Source of the DNA: Spirosoma endbachense
Lineage (GTDB): Bacteria; Bacteroidota; Bacteroidia; Cytophagales; Spirosomataceae
Reading direction: 5' to 3'
DNA: 64,000 bases
Assembly (NCBI RefSeq): GCF_010233585.1
Contig: NZ_CP045997.1
Span: 6,283,512 to 6,347,511, forward strand
Position 1 is the first letter of the stretch, and each line of letters starts with the position of its first letter. Below the pieces are notes generated by a model that was given only the letters and a program-made list of their open reading frames with translations, made no database searches and was not told where the DNA came from. This document shows, in pieces, positions 34,272-43,454 of this stretch. A program made the translations under genes and the position numbers.

Positions 34272-34359
34272 CAAAATATGGTCGGGCTTTTTTTATACGC
34301 ATAAAAAAGCATCGGTCGTTCTGGCCGATGCTTTTTTATGCCTCCCTGGTACCAGGGAG
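34272..34359. terminator. cluster of hairpins at the pdhB 3-prime end
   Basis: Three elements follow each other. CGGGCTTTTTTT at about 34282-34294 ends a short stem on the plus strand. A 17-bp perfect stem pairs 34299-34315 with 34325-34341, with A6 and T6 runs (a bidirectional terminator). Then comes the perfect 18-base palindrome CTCCCTGGTACCAGGGAG at 34342-34359. The pdhB stop codon lies just right of them. Confidence 0.75.
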
Positions 34360-34364
34360 TTACT

Positions 34365-35345
34365 TTATTTTTTGTACATCACAGTGTCCACCGCCTGCAA
34401 CGTCCGTTTAACGTTCGGCAGAATCGCTTCGATCAGTGTTGGTGCGTATGGCAATGGTAAGTCCATACTATTGACCCGAACGACGGGTGCATCCAGATAA
34501 TCGAATGCATTCCGCTGAATATTGTACGTCAACTCCGACGAAATAGCGGCTAGCGGCCATGCTTCTTCAACGATAACACAGCGGTTTGTTTTCTTCACCG
34601 AGTTAATAATCGTTGCATAATCGATTGGGCGCACTGAACGCAGATCAATTACTTCGGCAGAAATACCATTTTTTGCCAACTCTTCAGCCGCAGCCAACGC
34701 AACCTTCATAATTTTACCGAAGGATACAATCGTTACATCATTGCCCTCACGAACAATCTTAGCCTGCCCAATTGGAATCAGGTATTCTTCTTCCGGTACT
34801 TGCCCCTTATCGCCATACATAAGCTCCGATTCCATGAAAATGACCGGGTCATTATCACGAATGCAGGACTTGAGTAATCCTTTGGCATCATAAGGATTTG
34901 ACGGAACAACAACTTTCAGGCCCGATGTATTGGCAAACCAGTTCTCGAAGTTCTGTGAGTGCTGGCTCGACAGCATCCCGGCATTACCCGTGGGGCCCCG
35001 AAACACAATCGGGCAGGAATATTGCCCGCCCGACATTGACATTACTTTAGCTGCTGAATTAATGACCTGATCAATCGCCACCAGCGAGAAGTTAAAAGTC
35101 ATAAATTCAATAATCGGCCGAAGTCCGTTGATAGCGGAACCAACGCCAATACCGGCGAAACCTAATTCGGCGATAGGCGTATCAATCACCCGTTCCGGGC
35201 CAAATTCATCCAGCATTCCCTGACTGACTTTGTAGGCTCCGTTGTATTCGGCGACTTCTTCGCCCATCAGATAGACTTTCGGGTCCCGGCGCATTTCTTC
35301 CGTCATGGCCTCCCGCAGGGCTTCGCGGAACTGTATTTCTCTCAT
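34365..35345 (-). CDS. pdhB: pyruvate dehydrogenase E1 component, beta subunit
   Basis: This 326-residue protein is the beta subunit of the thiamine-diphosphate-dependent E1 enzyme of pyruvate (or another 2-oxo acid) dehydrogenase. Visible segments are the N-terminal REALREAMTEEMRRDPKVYLMGEEVAEYNGAYK, ERVIDTPIAELGFAGIGVGSA and GGQYSCPIVFRGPTGNAG. Also seen are SQHSQNFENWFANTSGLKVVVPSNPYDAKGLL and the C-terminal transketolase domain with IDLRSVRPIDYATI. The pyruvate-type beta subunit is favoured by its length and the MGEEVAEYNGAYK motif. The alpha subunit is not adjacent. The enzyme uses thiamine diphosphate, whose salvage genes are at the end of the window. Confidence 0.95.
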   Translation of the reverse strand: MREIQFREALREAMTEEMRRDPKVYLMGEEVAEYNGAYKVSQGMLDEFGPERVIDTPIAELGFAGIGVGSAINGLRPIIEFMTFNFSLVAIDQVINSAAKVMSMSGGQYSCPIVFRGPTGNAGMLSSQHSQNFENWFANTSGLKVVVPSNPYDAKGLLKSCIRDNDPVIFMESELMYGDKGQVPEEEYLIPIGQAKIVREGNDVTIVSFGKIMKVALAAAEELAKNGISAEVIDLRSVRPIDYATIINSVKKTNRCVIVEEAWPLAAISSELTYNIQRNAFDYLDAPVVRVNSMDLPLPYAPTLIEAILPNVKRTLQAVDTVMYKK

Positions 35346-35745
35346 CCTGAATCGGTTGATTTCGTTTTATGTCACTTCGATTAATCGTACGGCTAATCGA
35401 TGACATTGGCTAAAAAACTGATCAAAATTAGGCAAAATGCCCTGATTCGTCAAATGATCGTTTACGGCTTCTTTCAATATTAATCAGATACCCTATTAAG
35501 CCCATGTTAAATGAGCTTGTGAGTGCAACCTGCTTCCAGTTTCCGGCATCATCGGATTAAATCAGCTGGTCACTCTATATGCACGCTTTTACTCCTGGCC
35601 TTTTTCATTTCAGTGTTAGTCGAGGAAAATCGGACGTTGGTCGAAATGTTAAATTTCCATAACGACATGTAACCTTCTTTTGTGACGACTTAGCTTTGCC
35701 CCACTACTTCCACAACAAACCAGTGATCTTCCCTTTACCTTTGTT
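35346..35745. other. intergenic region upstream of the TonB-type receptor
   Basis: No gene is seen between the divergent pdhB and receptor genes. TAGCTTTG at 35691-35698 is a candidate -7 box for the receptor, with a 47-base leader. A second match (TACCTTTG, 35736-35743) is too close to the ATG to act as its promoter. No strong hairpin is present. Confidence 0.45.
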
Positions 35746-38175
35746 ATGAAAAACCTTTTCCTGACCTTATTCTTTGCTTTTCCATTAATAGCCTTCGGTC
35801 AATCAAATTCAGGACGCATTACTGGTTTCCTGACCGATTCAACTACAACAAAACCGATCCCCTTTGCGACAGTCGCTTTACAAACAGCCGACAGTAAACT
35901 CATCACTGGTGTAACAACTGACGAGAACGGAGCTTTTACCATTGATAAAGTGGCGACAGGCGTCTATAAACTCGTTTTCTCATTTGTTGGCTATCGAACC
36001 AAAGAGCTCAATAATGTAGCGATCACAACCGAAAAGCCAGTTACAGCTATTGGAAAAGTCGTTGTATCGCCCGACAGCCGCAATCTGAATGAAGTGAATG
36101 TAGTTGGCCAGAAAGCACTGGTTGAGGATAAAGGGGATCGTCTGGTTTATAATGCGGAAAAAGATGTATCGAATACCGGCGGAACGGCCGTAGATGTACT
36201 ACGCAAAGTACCGATGCTAACGGTCGATTTAGATGGTAATCTGAAGATGCGCGGTAGTGGCAACATTAAAGTCCTGGTCAACGGGAAGCCGTCGTCGATA
36301 ATGGCGCGAAATCTGGCCGATGCCCTCAAACAGATGCCAGCCAATATCATTAAATCGGTGGAAGTAATCACCAGCCCCGGCGCAAAATATGATGCTGAAG
36401 GCTCAGCCGGTGTTATAAACATCATTACAAAAAAAGGAGTGCAGGGCACAAACGGAACGGTGAATGCAACGGGGGGCAACCTGAACCGTTCATTGGGTGG
36501 CAATCTGAACGTAAAAGGAAAAAAGCTCGGTTTGGCTATTTCGCTGAATGGCTATCAGTACCGAAACATTGGCGAAAATAGCAGTACGCGCACGGCCTTA
36601 ACAGCTGGGCAGCCTACAAGTATTTTGCGCCAGCGTACGAGCCGCGATAACACCGGCACGGGAGGTTTTGGCGAGATGAGCCTTGATTATGATCCGGATT
36701 CAACGAACCGGATCAACTTTTCGGGCAATGCCTGGGGAGGTAATTTCCCGATGAACAGCACGCTCGACAGTCGCCTGGCCGATCCGCAGGGTAACGTATT
36801 GCAGAACTATCACCGTGATATCAGGTTCCGAAATCCATACGGGAATACGGAGTTTAATCTCGGCTGGGCCAAATCATTCAAAAAACCGGGGCGCGAACTG
36901 GCGGTTCTGACACAATATGCGCGAATGCCCGATAACTATTACTACACCATTACGCAAACGGATATGACCTCGGAAGTGCCGACTTATCTGGAACGCAGCA
37001 CTAATCTCAGCCGCAATAATGAGTATACCTTCCAGACGGATTATACCCATCCATTCACTGCTCGAACAAAACGGGATACACTGACGATTAAAGCAGAGGT
37101 CGGTGCCAAAGCGATCCTGCGTGACATTGGCAGCGAGTTTGTTATTGAGCAGGCGTTGACCGGTCAGGAAGGTGATTATGCCGTTGATCCTGGGCGATCT
37201 AACGAGTTTACCTACAATCAGCGGGTGGTGGCTGGTTATGCATCACTGAAAATAGACACCAAACGCAAATGGAACCTAACCGTCGGAACACGGCTGGAAC
37301 ACACCCGCATCGAAGGTGACTTTGTAACAAACCAAAGTCGATTCACCAATCAATACCAGAATCTGATTCCCAGCTTTACGCTCGCCAAAACGCTTCGGAA
37401 GAAGCATACGTTTAAAGTCAGCTATACCCAACGGATTTCACGGCCACTCATCTGGTATCTGAATCCATACAAAAATTACAGTGATCCGAAGAACGTTCAG
37501 ACTGGTAATCCATTCCTAAATCCGGAGCTAACCCACGCTACTGAGCTGTCGTACAGTACATTTGGGAAAGAAGGCTCATCATTCAACGCGGCCATTTTCT
37601 GGCGGCAGACCAACAATTCAATTGAATGGCTCGCCACGGTCGATGCGCAAGGTGCGGCCCTCTCGTCACCGCAAAACATTGGCCGCAATGCCAGCTATGG
37701 GGCCAATCTCAATCTAACACTTCAGCCCAACAAAAATCTCAATTTTAGTATCGGCTCCGATTTAACCTACGTCGATCTTACGAGCGTTGCACTCAATCAG
37801 CGTACGAGTGGTTGGGTATGGAGCACAAGCCCAAATGTCTCCTATAAATTACCCAAAGATTTAACACTACAGGCTAATGGTTATGTCGGATCTGGGTGGA
37901 TATCGCTCCAGAGCCGAAACTCCGGCTGGTATTATTATGGTCTATCGGCCAAGAAGGAATTTATGGGCAAGAAAGTTAGCCTGACCCTGAACCTCAACAA
38001 CCCATTCAATCGCACAGTTAAAATAACAGGGGATCAATTTGCCCCTTCATTTACCGCCCAGAACACCTCACTATTCGTGAACCGCTCTATCCGGCTAACG
38101 CTCAGCTACAAATTCGGGCAAATGAGTTCGGGAGGAAAGCAAAGCCGCAAAATCAGTAATGATGACAAGAAGTGA
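35746..38175 (+). CDS. TonB-dependent outer-membrane receptor, carboxypeptidase-like N-terminal domain
   Basis: This 809-residue protein has a signal peptide (MKNLFLTLFFAFPLIAFGQS). A carboxypeptidase-regulatory-like domain follows at about 20-115 (GRITGFLTDSTTTKPIPFATVALQ ... YKLVFSFVGYRT). A plug-like domain at about 120-230 contains VDVLRKVPMLTVDLDGNLKMRG and NIIKSVEVITSPGAKYDAEGSAGVINI. The remainder is an outer-membrane beta-barrel ending in LSYKFGQ. It belongs to the outer membrane beta-barrel group that is common in Bacteroidota and lacks a SusD partner. No SusD-like gene follows, so it may carry siderophores, peptides or other ligands rather than polysaccharide. Confidence 0.92.
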   Translation: MKNLFLTLFFAFPLIAFGQSNSGRITGFLTDSTTTKPIPFATVALQTADSKLITGVTTDENGAFTIDKVATGVYKLVFSFVGYRTKELNNVAITTEKPVTAIGKVVVSPDSRNLNEVNVVGQKALVEDKGDRLVYNAEKDVSNTGGTAVDVLRKVPMLTVDLDGNLKMRGSGNIKVLVNGKPSSIMARNLADALKQMPANIIKSVEVITSPGAKYDAEGSAGVINIITKKGVQGTNGTVNATGGNLNRSLGGNLNVKGKKLGLAISLNGYQYRNIGENSSTRTALTAGQPTSILRQRTSRDNTGTGGFGEMSLDYDPDSTNRINFSGNAWGGNFPMNSTLDSRLADPQGNVLQNYHRDIRFRNPYGNTEFNLGWAKSFKKPGRELAVLTQYARMPDNYYYTITQTDMTSEVPTYLERSTNLSRNNEYTFQTDYTHPFTARTKRDTLTIKAEVGAKAILRDIGSEFVIEQALTGQEGDYAVDPGRSNEFTYNQRVVAGYASLKIDTKRKWNLTVGTRLEHTRIEGDFVTNQSRFTNQYQNLIPSFTLAKTLRKKHTFKVSYTQRISRPLIWYLNPYKNYSDPKNVQTGNPFLNPELTHATELSYSTFGKEGSSFNAAIFWRQTNNSIEWLATVDAQGAALSSPQNIGRNASYGANLNLTLQPNKNLNFSIGSDLTYVDLTSVALNQRTSGWVWSTSPNVSYKLPKDLTLQANGYVGSGWISLQSRNSGWYYYGLSAKKEFMGKKVSLTLNLNNPFNRTVKITGDQFAPSFTAQNTSLFVNRSIRLTLSYKFGQMSSGGKQSRKISNDDKK

Positions 38176-38217
38176 TGCCGACGGTTACTGATCTGCTAGA
38201 CAAACCAAGGAAACGCA

Positions 38218-39210
38218 TCATTTCTGATTCCTCAACGATGCCTGCTTTAAGTCTTCGATTACAATTTTCTCAAAGCCGGGCAGTGTTTTGTACGCATAGA
38301 TTGCCCGCCAGGTCGTGTCTTTGTAGTCGTAAGAAACTTCTAAATAGGGTTTCGTTCCGGTAGGTTCCGTATCACTTTGGCGGACGTTAATCCGAACCGG
38401 TATGTCGTGATAATACTTGAAGTAATTCGGATGAGTCAGGTAACCGAGCGGAGTGGTATCCCACGGAACGAATCCGTCTACGCCGAAGAGTTCTTCATTG
38501 AATTGTTGCCATGGACGTAGCTGATCATAAACCCATTGGTCAGCTACGGTGCCATTAGTCAAAAAATCAATGTCTGTTCTACCCAGAAACGTATAAACGC
38601 TACATTCATAACCAGACAACACCATCCTGACGCCCGCATCGAACAAAATCCGGAACGACTCCGGGTCCATTTCGAAATTATAGTCCCCGACTGCGAGCTT
38701 CTCTAATCCCGGCTTGAAGGGTAGCCCCGGCGTCCGGCCTGCACACACGACGACTTCTTCAATCTGAGGGATTAGTTCCGGATGATTTTTGATCACCGTT
38801 GCTACATTCGTGACGGGCCCAATGGCCAGAATGGGCATTTTTTCCTCTCGTAGTGCATCAGCCAGCGCACGCGTAGCCTCATTTTCCAACCCAACATCCT
38901 TGGCGGTATCAGAGCCCCGGTATACCGGAATCGTCCGACCCGTTTTGTTATACCAACCCAGAATTTTCTGTGTTACCTCATAGGCATAATTGGCGTAGGT
39001 AATCGTACTGATTCCAATGATCTCCACTTTATCGGGATGTTCAAGCGCCATAATGAGCGCGATGGCATCATCGACCTCGCGGGGCGTTTTGTCTTTCATC
39101 CCGATCATAATATCGGTATCAAGCCAGATCCGGCGAGGCTTAGTGAGGTGTTGAGTACTATCAGCAGAGGACATGGACGGCAAACTAAAGAAAAAGACGA
39201 CTATTTTCAT
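38218..39210 (-). CDS. inosine-uridine nucleoside hydrolase family protein
   Basis: This roughly 330-residue protein is a nucleoside N-ribohydrolase of the IU-NH family. The calcium-binding N-terminal motif appears as RIWLDTDIMIGMKDKTPREVDDAIALIMAL, a variant of DTDPGIDDALAL. VTNVATVIKNHPELIPQIEEVVVCAGR and DYNFEMDPESFRILFDAGVRMVLSGYECS follow, with the conserved Asn/Asp region in GDYNFEMDPES. I use the ATG at 39210 because the nearby upstream ATG at 39225 lies inside a stable hairpin. The first residues are hydrophobic and may be a signal peptide. It sits downstream of a phosphotransferase gene on the same strand and may work in nucleoside salvage. Confidence 0.88.
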   Translation of the reverse strand: MKIVVFFFSLPSMSSADSTQHLTKPRRIWLDTDIMIGMKDKTPREVDDAIALIMALEHPDKVEIIGISTITYANYAYEVTQKILGWYNKTGRTIPVYRGSDTAKDVGLENEATRALADALREEKMPILAIGPVTNVATVIKNHPELIPQIEEVVVCAGRTPGLPFKPGLEKLAVGDYNFEMDPESFRILFDAGVRMVLSGYECSVYTFLGRTDIDFLTNGTVADQWVYDQLRPWQQFNEELFGVDGFVPWDTTPLGYLTHPNYFKYYHDIPVRINVRQSDTEPTGTKPYLEVSYDYKDTTWRAIYAYKTLPGFEKIVIEDLKQASLRNQK

Positions 39211-39211
39211 T

Positions 39212-39241
39212 TCAGGCATTTGCACCGAAGCAAATGCCTGA
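39212..39241 (-). promoter_or_regulatory. hairpin at the nucleoside hydrolase start
   Basis: TCAGGCATTTGC (39212-39223) pairs perfectly with GCAAATGCCTGA (39230-39241) around a six-base loop. The stem ends two bases before the preferred ATG at 39210 and includes the alternative ATG at 39225. It may mask the ribosome entry site or act as a transcription barrier after the upstream gene. Confidence 0.5.
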
Positions 39242-39280
39242 GGCTACCAGAAGCAAGAACAGATGAGCAGTCTTATTATT

Positions 39281-40309
39281 TTATTGAAACATATGCCGGG
39301 CTTCGGCGAGTAATGACTGTTTTTGCTCCAGCGATAAACTGAGTGGCAATTGGGCCAGCCCGATCAGTCGTCGCATAATTTCGACGCCCGTAAATTGCTG
39401 ACGCAACGTATCATCAAACCCAGTTGGTTTTTCGTAATCCGACAGAATGGAATTCAAAGTGGAAAATGGCTGCTGAGCCATCATCAGATGGGCGATCATT
39501 ACGCCTAAATCAAACTCAGGAGGGCCGTAGAAGCAGAATTCGGGATCAATGATTTTTATACTTGATTCCTGGTTAGTTACTGTTTGTAGCCAGCTTCCTG
39601 GATAGTAGTCACCATGCAACAATGTTTTGGGCGCAGCCACTCCTCCCCTATAGCTGCGGCTTTCTGTCAAATAAAGTTCACCCAACTGGCCAACCCTCCT
39701 TTTCAACTCGGTATCCTGCTTATATGGCATTGCCAATTCCTGTAAACCCGGCTGAATCGTATTCAGATCGAACCCGTTGTCTTCCAGAAATGGATAGGTA
39801 AAAATATGCTCGTGATTGAGCGCCCGCATGTCATGATTCGCAAAGATCGGGTCGGGTGCTTCAACCGAAAACTGATGATGCAGTTCGGATAAATACTCTG
39901 TGAGAGCCAGCGTATCGGCTTCACTCAGAAGCTGGCCGGGCAGATACAAAAATGTGTAGTCGCTGGAATCGCCTAAATCCTCAAGGACAAGAATATTATT
40001 TTCGTCGTCGGCACCCAGAAGCTGGGGCATATAACTTGCCAGCATTGGGATTGGCTGCGTTTTCTGATAAAACCGTCCTTCAATAACCGCCCGGTTAGCC
40101 GGAGCCGGAATTGTTGGATATTTCTCCACATAATCCCGTGACTGCTTGACAATCAGCGTCCTATTAGGTGTTGTAACACGAAGTGTATAGTTCATATTAC
40201 CTTCGCCGGGTTTTTCGACTGATGAGATTATTTCTTCAGTATCGAGCCAGCCACGTCGACGGAGGTAGTCTTGCAGAACATCAATTTTTTGAGCGTCAAG
40301 GTGCAGCAT
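39281..40309 (-). CDS. APH-family phosphotransferase, methylthioribose-kinase-like
   Basis: This 342-residue protein is a kinase-fold phosphotransferase. The ATP-binding part shows NMNYTLRVTTPNRTLIVKQSRDYVEKYP with the Lys. The catalytic loop is LLHGDYYPGSWL, with His-Gly-Asp, and the metal-binding segment is IIDPEFCFYGPPEFDLGVMIAHL. The D-P-E-F-x-F-Y-G-P motif after the catalytic loop is characteristic of S-methyl-5-thioribose kinase and related enzymes. Length is shorter than typical MtnK. The adjacent nucleoside hydrolase (stop of this gene about 70 bases before its start) suggests a two-step nucleoside breakdown. Which ribose is phosphorylated is not certain, so no gene symbol is given. 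Confidence 0.8.
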   Translation of the reverse strand: MLHLDAQKIDVLQDYLRRRGWLDTEEIISSVEKPGEGNMNYTLRVTTPNRTLIVKQSRDYVEKYPTIPAPANRAVIEGRFYQKTQPIPMLASYMPQLLGADDENNILVLEDLGDSSDYTFLYLPGQLLSEADTLALTEYLSELHHQFSVEAPDPIFANHDMRALNHEHIFTYPFLEDNGFDLNTIQPGLQELAMPYKQDTELKRRVGQLGELYLTESRSYRGGVAAPKTLLHGDYYPGSWLQTVTNQESSIKIIDPEFCFYGPPEFDLGVMIAHLMMAQQPFSTLNSILSDYEKPTGFDDTLRQQFTGVEIMRRLIGLAQLPLSLSLEQKQSLLAEARHMFQ

Positions 40310-40389
40310 ATCTGATCGGTTAAGGAATAAACTATACGTTAGCTACCGGCAAATAGATTGACAACTCATTCCCAATCAATCTGTTCAGG

Positions 40390-42666
40390 CTATCGGACAA
40401 CAGCCAATTTCCCGGCCAGACTTTCGGTTCCGTCGGCCGAAACGACAACCACCAGATAGATACCCGTTTGCGCCGACCGGCCCCGATAATCACGCAGATT
40501 CCAGGTAGCGGTTCCTCCCTGCGAGCGGGTTTCATAGACCAATTGTCCGCCCGCATCCAAAATTTTAACGGTCGAGTTTTCGGTCAGTCCATTCATACCA
40601 ACCGTTCCTGTAAAATCAGGTCGGACAGGGTTGGGAAAAATAGAGAGGCTATTCAATACGTTGGCGGGTTCGGTGGCCGGACCCCGATAAGAAACTATAC
40701 CCATAGTCTGACTAGGCATTCCGGTTTCAATAAACACAGTTCCGCTTATCGGCTCAATAGCCAGTGCCTGAACATAATTCGTCGGTAATGGACTTGTATC
40801 AGCCGTAAACGTGTCGAGCAATTGGGACCCGTCGGGCGCAACGTGGTACAGACCATCACGTGTTCCGATCCATTTACGATTACCCCCATCGACTGCAATG
40901 GCCGTAATGGGCACATTCGCCAGCAATCGGCGTCGGTTAAGGAGGGGTGGCTGCGCATCGATACTGACATCAAAGGCACCGTATGGGTTATCGAAAACCG
41001 TGGGACCAAGATCGGTTCCTACCCATATGGCGCCGTTACGATCCTTTACTAATGTTTGTACTGAGTTTGTCAATAATCCACCCTGACCGGTCAGCGTTGT
41101 CAAATACCGGCTCCGATTCGCCTGTGGATCAAAAACCTGAATGCCCCCAGAGCTTAACCGAAGCCATAAAAAGCCATTATCGTCGGGAACAACCTGCGCG
41201 ATGGCAGGGTGATTAACCGCCGAAAATGACTGAAATTGACCGTCCGGCCGCCGAACATGTAAGGTAGCCTGCCGGGCATTAGGACCAGCCGTTGCTATCC
41301 ATAGGTTACCATCAACATCAATTGCCAGGCTGCTGATATAGGCACCAATAGTTGCTGGCAACGTAACAGCGCTAAGCGTCTGGTCATCAGAACGGACCCA
41401 TAATCCACCGCCGTAGCTACTCAGAAATAACTTCTGCTCGGCTGGCAGATAAACCGCCGAATTAAATCCCTGGGCGGGGCCACTGGTCGAATTCGTCAGC
41501 CAGCGCTCATTAGATACAGACAATAGTTCGGCCGGAGGCTGATTGGGATTTAATTGGGTATCATCCTGCGGCCCTTTAGGTAAAGCAACAAGCGTTTGTG
41601 CATAGGCATATAGCGCGGCAAACAGATCCTGTGTTGGCCCTTCGGGGGCAACCCGCTGCAACACGCCCGCACTACCAGACAGTAATCCACTCTGCGTATC
41701 GGCAATCCAGATAGTACTCCCATCCAGGACAACTTCGCGTGGATTCGCCAGTAAAGCACTGGTAACTGAACCCGAACCAGGTATTGTTATGGCCTTATCC
41801 GTTGCCAGAATAAGGCCAGCAGCAGCCGGAAACTGTCGAACAAGTGGATTCGAAAGCGATTGTGTGAGTGCCCACCGACCGGTCTGCCGTTCGTAAATAC
41901 CCTGTCCATTAACCGTTACGGATAACCGCCCTTGATTGGTAACGATGGATTCGAGTTGAGACCCAGGTTCTGGAACAATTTTCCAGTTGGCCGGATCAGC
42001 AATATTGACGTTAGCCGCAAAACGCACAGCACGGATTCGGCGCCCGGATTCGGCAGAGAGCAAAGGAGCCGTTAGTGCATAGAGACTATCAGCGGTCGTA
42101 GTGGTCTGATAAATAGGTAGCGCTGAACCATCGGGCCGTTGGCTAAAGTAGGTATCCCGGATTTCATTCTTAACCACATCCAGCACGACAAGGCCAAAAT
42201 CAGTGCTGAGATAAACAGTTGTTCCAACACGGTTAATGTGGTTGATCGTACGGGAAACGGGGAGATTTGTAGCTCTAAGAATCGTGTTTACGTTTACAAC
42301 ACCAACTGGCTCACCAGCGTCTGATAATGACAGAAAATCCAGGTTACCATTCTGATAAGCGATCAACAGTCGTTTCTGATCCGCCAGATAGAATAAACGA
42401 CTGATACCAACATCGCTGAGTCCATCTTTCTTCGACAGTGTGACTGTTTGATTCGTGGCTTTGTCGACGTAGAAAAAACCATTCTTAGTCGCTGCATAAA
42501 CCGTATTGGCAGTTATGGCAACGGTCTGGCCCGACCGATAACTGGCATGCGACTGCCAGCTGCCGATCTGAGAAAATGAGGAGTGATGAACAATAAATGA
42601 TACGACTGCACTGAGCAACCACAGCCGCCCAGTTTTTGCCCTATGCACGAATTGTTTATCACTCAT
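40390..42666 (-). CDS. porZ: PorZ-like T9SS protein with beta-propeller repeats and C-terminal sorting-type domain
   Basis: This 758-residue protein has a signal peptide near its start ([17 protein letters not shown]). Its N-terminal PorZ signature reads [32 protein letters not shown] and [14 protein letters not shown]. Two beta-propeller-like repeat regions follow, with [10 protein letters not shown] and [15 protein letters not shown] blades. The C-terminal Ig-like domain (about 675-758) contains [10 protein letters not shown] and [10 protein letters not shown], as in type IX sorting domains. PorZ delivers anionic lipopolysaccharide to the PorU sortase complex during type IX secretion. I set the start at 42666, where ATGAGTGA overlaps the tdk stop, implying translational coupling. 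The long upstream frame to 42831 lies inside tdk and is not needed. Confidence 0.88.
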   Translation of the reverse strand: MSDKQFVHRAKTGRLWLLSAVVSFIVHHSSFSQIGSWQSHASYRSGQTVAITANTVYAATKNGFFYVDKATNQTVTLSKKDGLSDVGISRLFYLADQKRLLIAYQNGNLDFLSLSDAGEPVGVVNVNTILRATNLPVSRTINHINRVGTTVYLSTDFGLVVLDVVKNEIRDTYFSQRPDGSALPIYQTTTTADSLYALTAPLLSAESGRRIRAVRFAANVNIADPANWKIVPEPGSQLESIVTNQGRLSVTVNGQGIYERQTGRWALTQSLSNPLVRQFPAAAGLILATDKAITIPGSGSVTSALLANPREVVLDGSTIWIADTQSGLLSGSAGVLQRVAPEGPTQDLFAALYAYAQTLVALPKGPQDDTQLNPNQPPAELLSVSNERWLTNSTSGPAQGFNSAVYLPAEQKLFLSSYGGGLWVRSDDQTLSAVTLPATIGAYISSLAIDVDGNLWIATAGPNARQATLHVRRPDGQFQSFSAVNHPAIAQVVPDDNGFLWLRLSSGGIQVFDPQANRSRYLTTLTGQGGLLTNSVQTLVKDRNGAIWVGTDLGPTVFDNPYGAFDVSIDAQPPLLNRRRLLANVPITAIAVDGGNRKWIGTRDGLYHVAPDGSQLLDTFTADTSPLPTNYVQALAIEPISGTVFIETGMPSQTMGIVSYRGPATEPANVLNSLSIFPNPVRPDFTGTVGMNGLTENSTVKILDAGGQLVYETRSQGGTATWNLRDYRGRSAQTGIYLVVVVSADGTESLAGKLAVVR

Positions 42667-43288
42667 CATTATGAGCATCTTCGTAAGCCCATTCTTTCTG
42701 GCCAGCGTCCTCGCCCAGGTTGTAACAACGGCGGCAACGGGCTTCGTAACTGTCCGTCTCGCCCAACAATACTCGCTCCTGCGAAGGCACAAGCCGATAC
42801 GAATATTGGGCAATATCGCCACAAACAACACAAATGGCGTGAACTTTGGTTACGTATTCAGCAGTAGACATTAACTGGGGCATACAGCCAAAAGGTTGGC
42901 CCGAAAAATCCATGTCCAGACCTGCCACGACCACCCGTTGACCCTGATTGGCCAGCGCACGGCAAACGTCTATGATTTCTTTGTCGAAAAACTGAGCTTC
43001 GTCGATACCAACTACATCGCAATCGCCCGCCAGCGCTAAAATCTGGCCCGCTGTTTGCACAGGCGTTGAATGAATTGACAAAGCTGAATGTGAAACAATA
43101 TTTACATCGTCATAGCGCGTGTCGAGAGCCGGTTTAAATATCCGGACCTTCAGTTTAGCAATGCGGGCACGAGTCAGCCGCCGGATCAGTTCTTCGGTTT
43201 TTCCGGAAAACATTGAGCCACAAATCACCTCGATCCAGCCGGTTCGGAGATGGGGTGGTTCACGTCGTCGAGTGGGTTCAATAAACAT
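42659..43288 (-). CDS. tdk: thymidine kinase, type II
   Basis: This 209-residue enzyme phosphorylates thymidine to dTMP in pyrimidine salvage. The P-loop appears as [20 protein letters not shown] near residue 24. The DEAQFF motif with the catalytic acid is in [28 protein letters not shown] follows, then the lasso region. The zinc-binding Cys residues are visible as [11 protein letters not shown] and RCRRCYN. All family features are present, and length is normal. Its stop codon (42659-42661) lies within the first codons of porZ. Confidence 0.97.
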   Translation of the reverse strand: MFIEPTRRREPPHLRTGWIEVICGSMFSGKTEELIRRLTRARIAKLKVRIFKPALDTRYDDVNIVSHSALSIHSTPVQTAGQILALAGDCDVVGIDEAQFFDKEIIDVCRALANQGQRVVVAGLDMDFSGQPFGCMPQLMSTAEYVTKVHAICVVCGDIAQYSYRLVPSQERVLLGETDSYEARCRRCYNLGEDAGQKEWAYEDAHNDE

Positions 43289-43454
43289 TTGGTGTCGGTC
43301 GTTGTAGAAGCCGATAGATAATTATTGATCGAACAAGTCGAGTTTTCGATCGTTGGCTTAATTTAGGACATAAACCACTTTTTTTAAATTATTTACGGGC
43401 CAAAAGCGGTTTGTGTCCGAAAACTTTATCTTTACAAAACAAAGGCTTTTCCCG

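Noticed and set aside
34226..34411. Frame of 61 codons on the plus strand before pdhB
   Set aside because: It runs through the terminator cluster and into the 3-prime end of pdhB, so it is explained by those features. A short non-coding RNA ending at about 34294 is possible but not supported enough to list.
35736..35743. TACCTTTG box directly before the receptor ATG
   Set aside because: It ends two bases before the start codon, so it would start RNA inside the coding sequence; probably chance.
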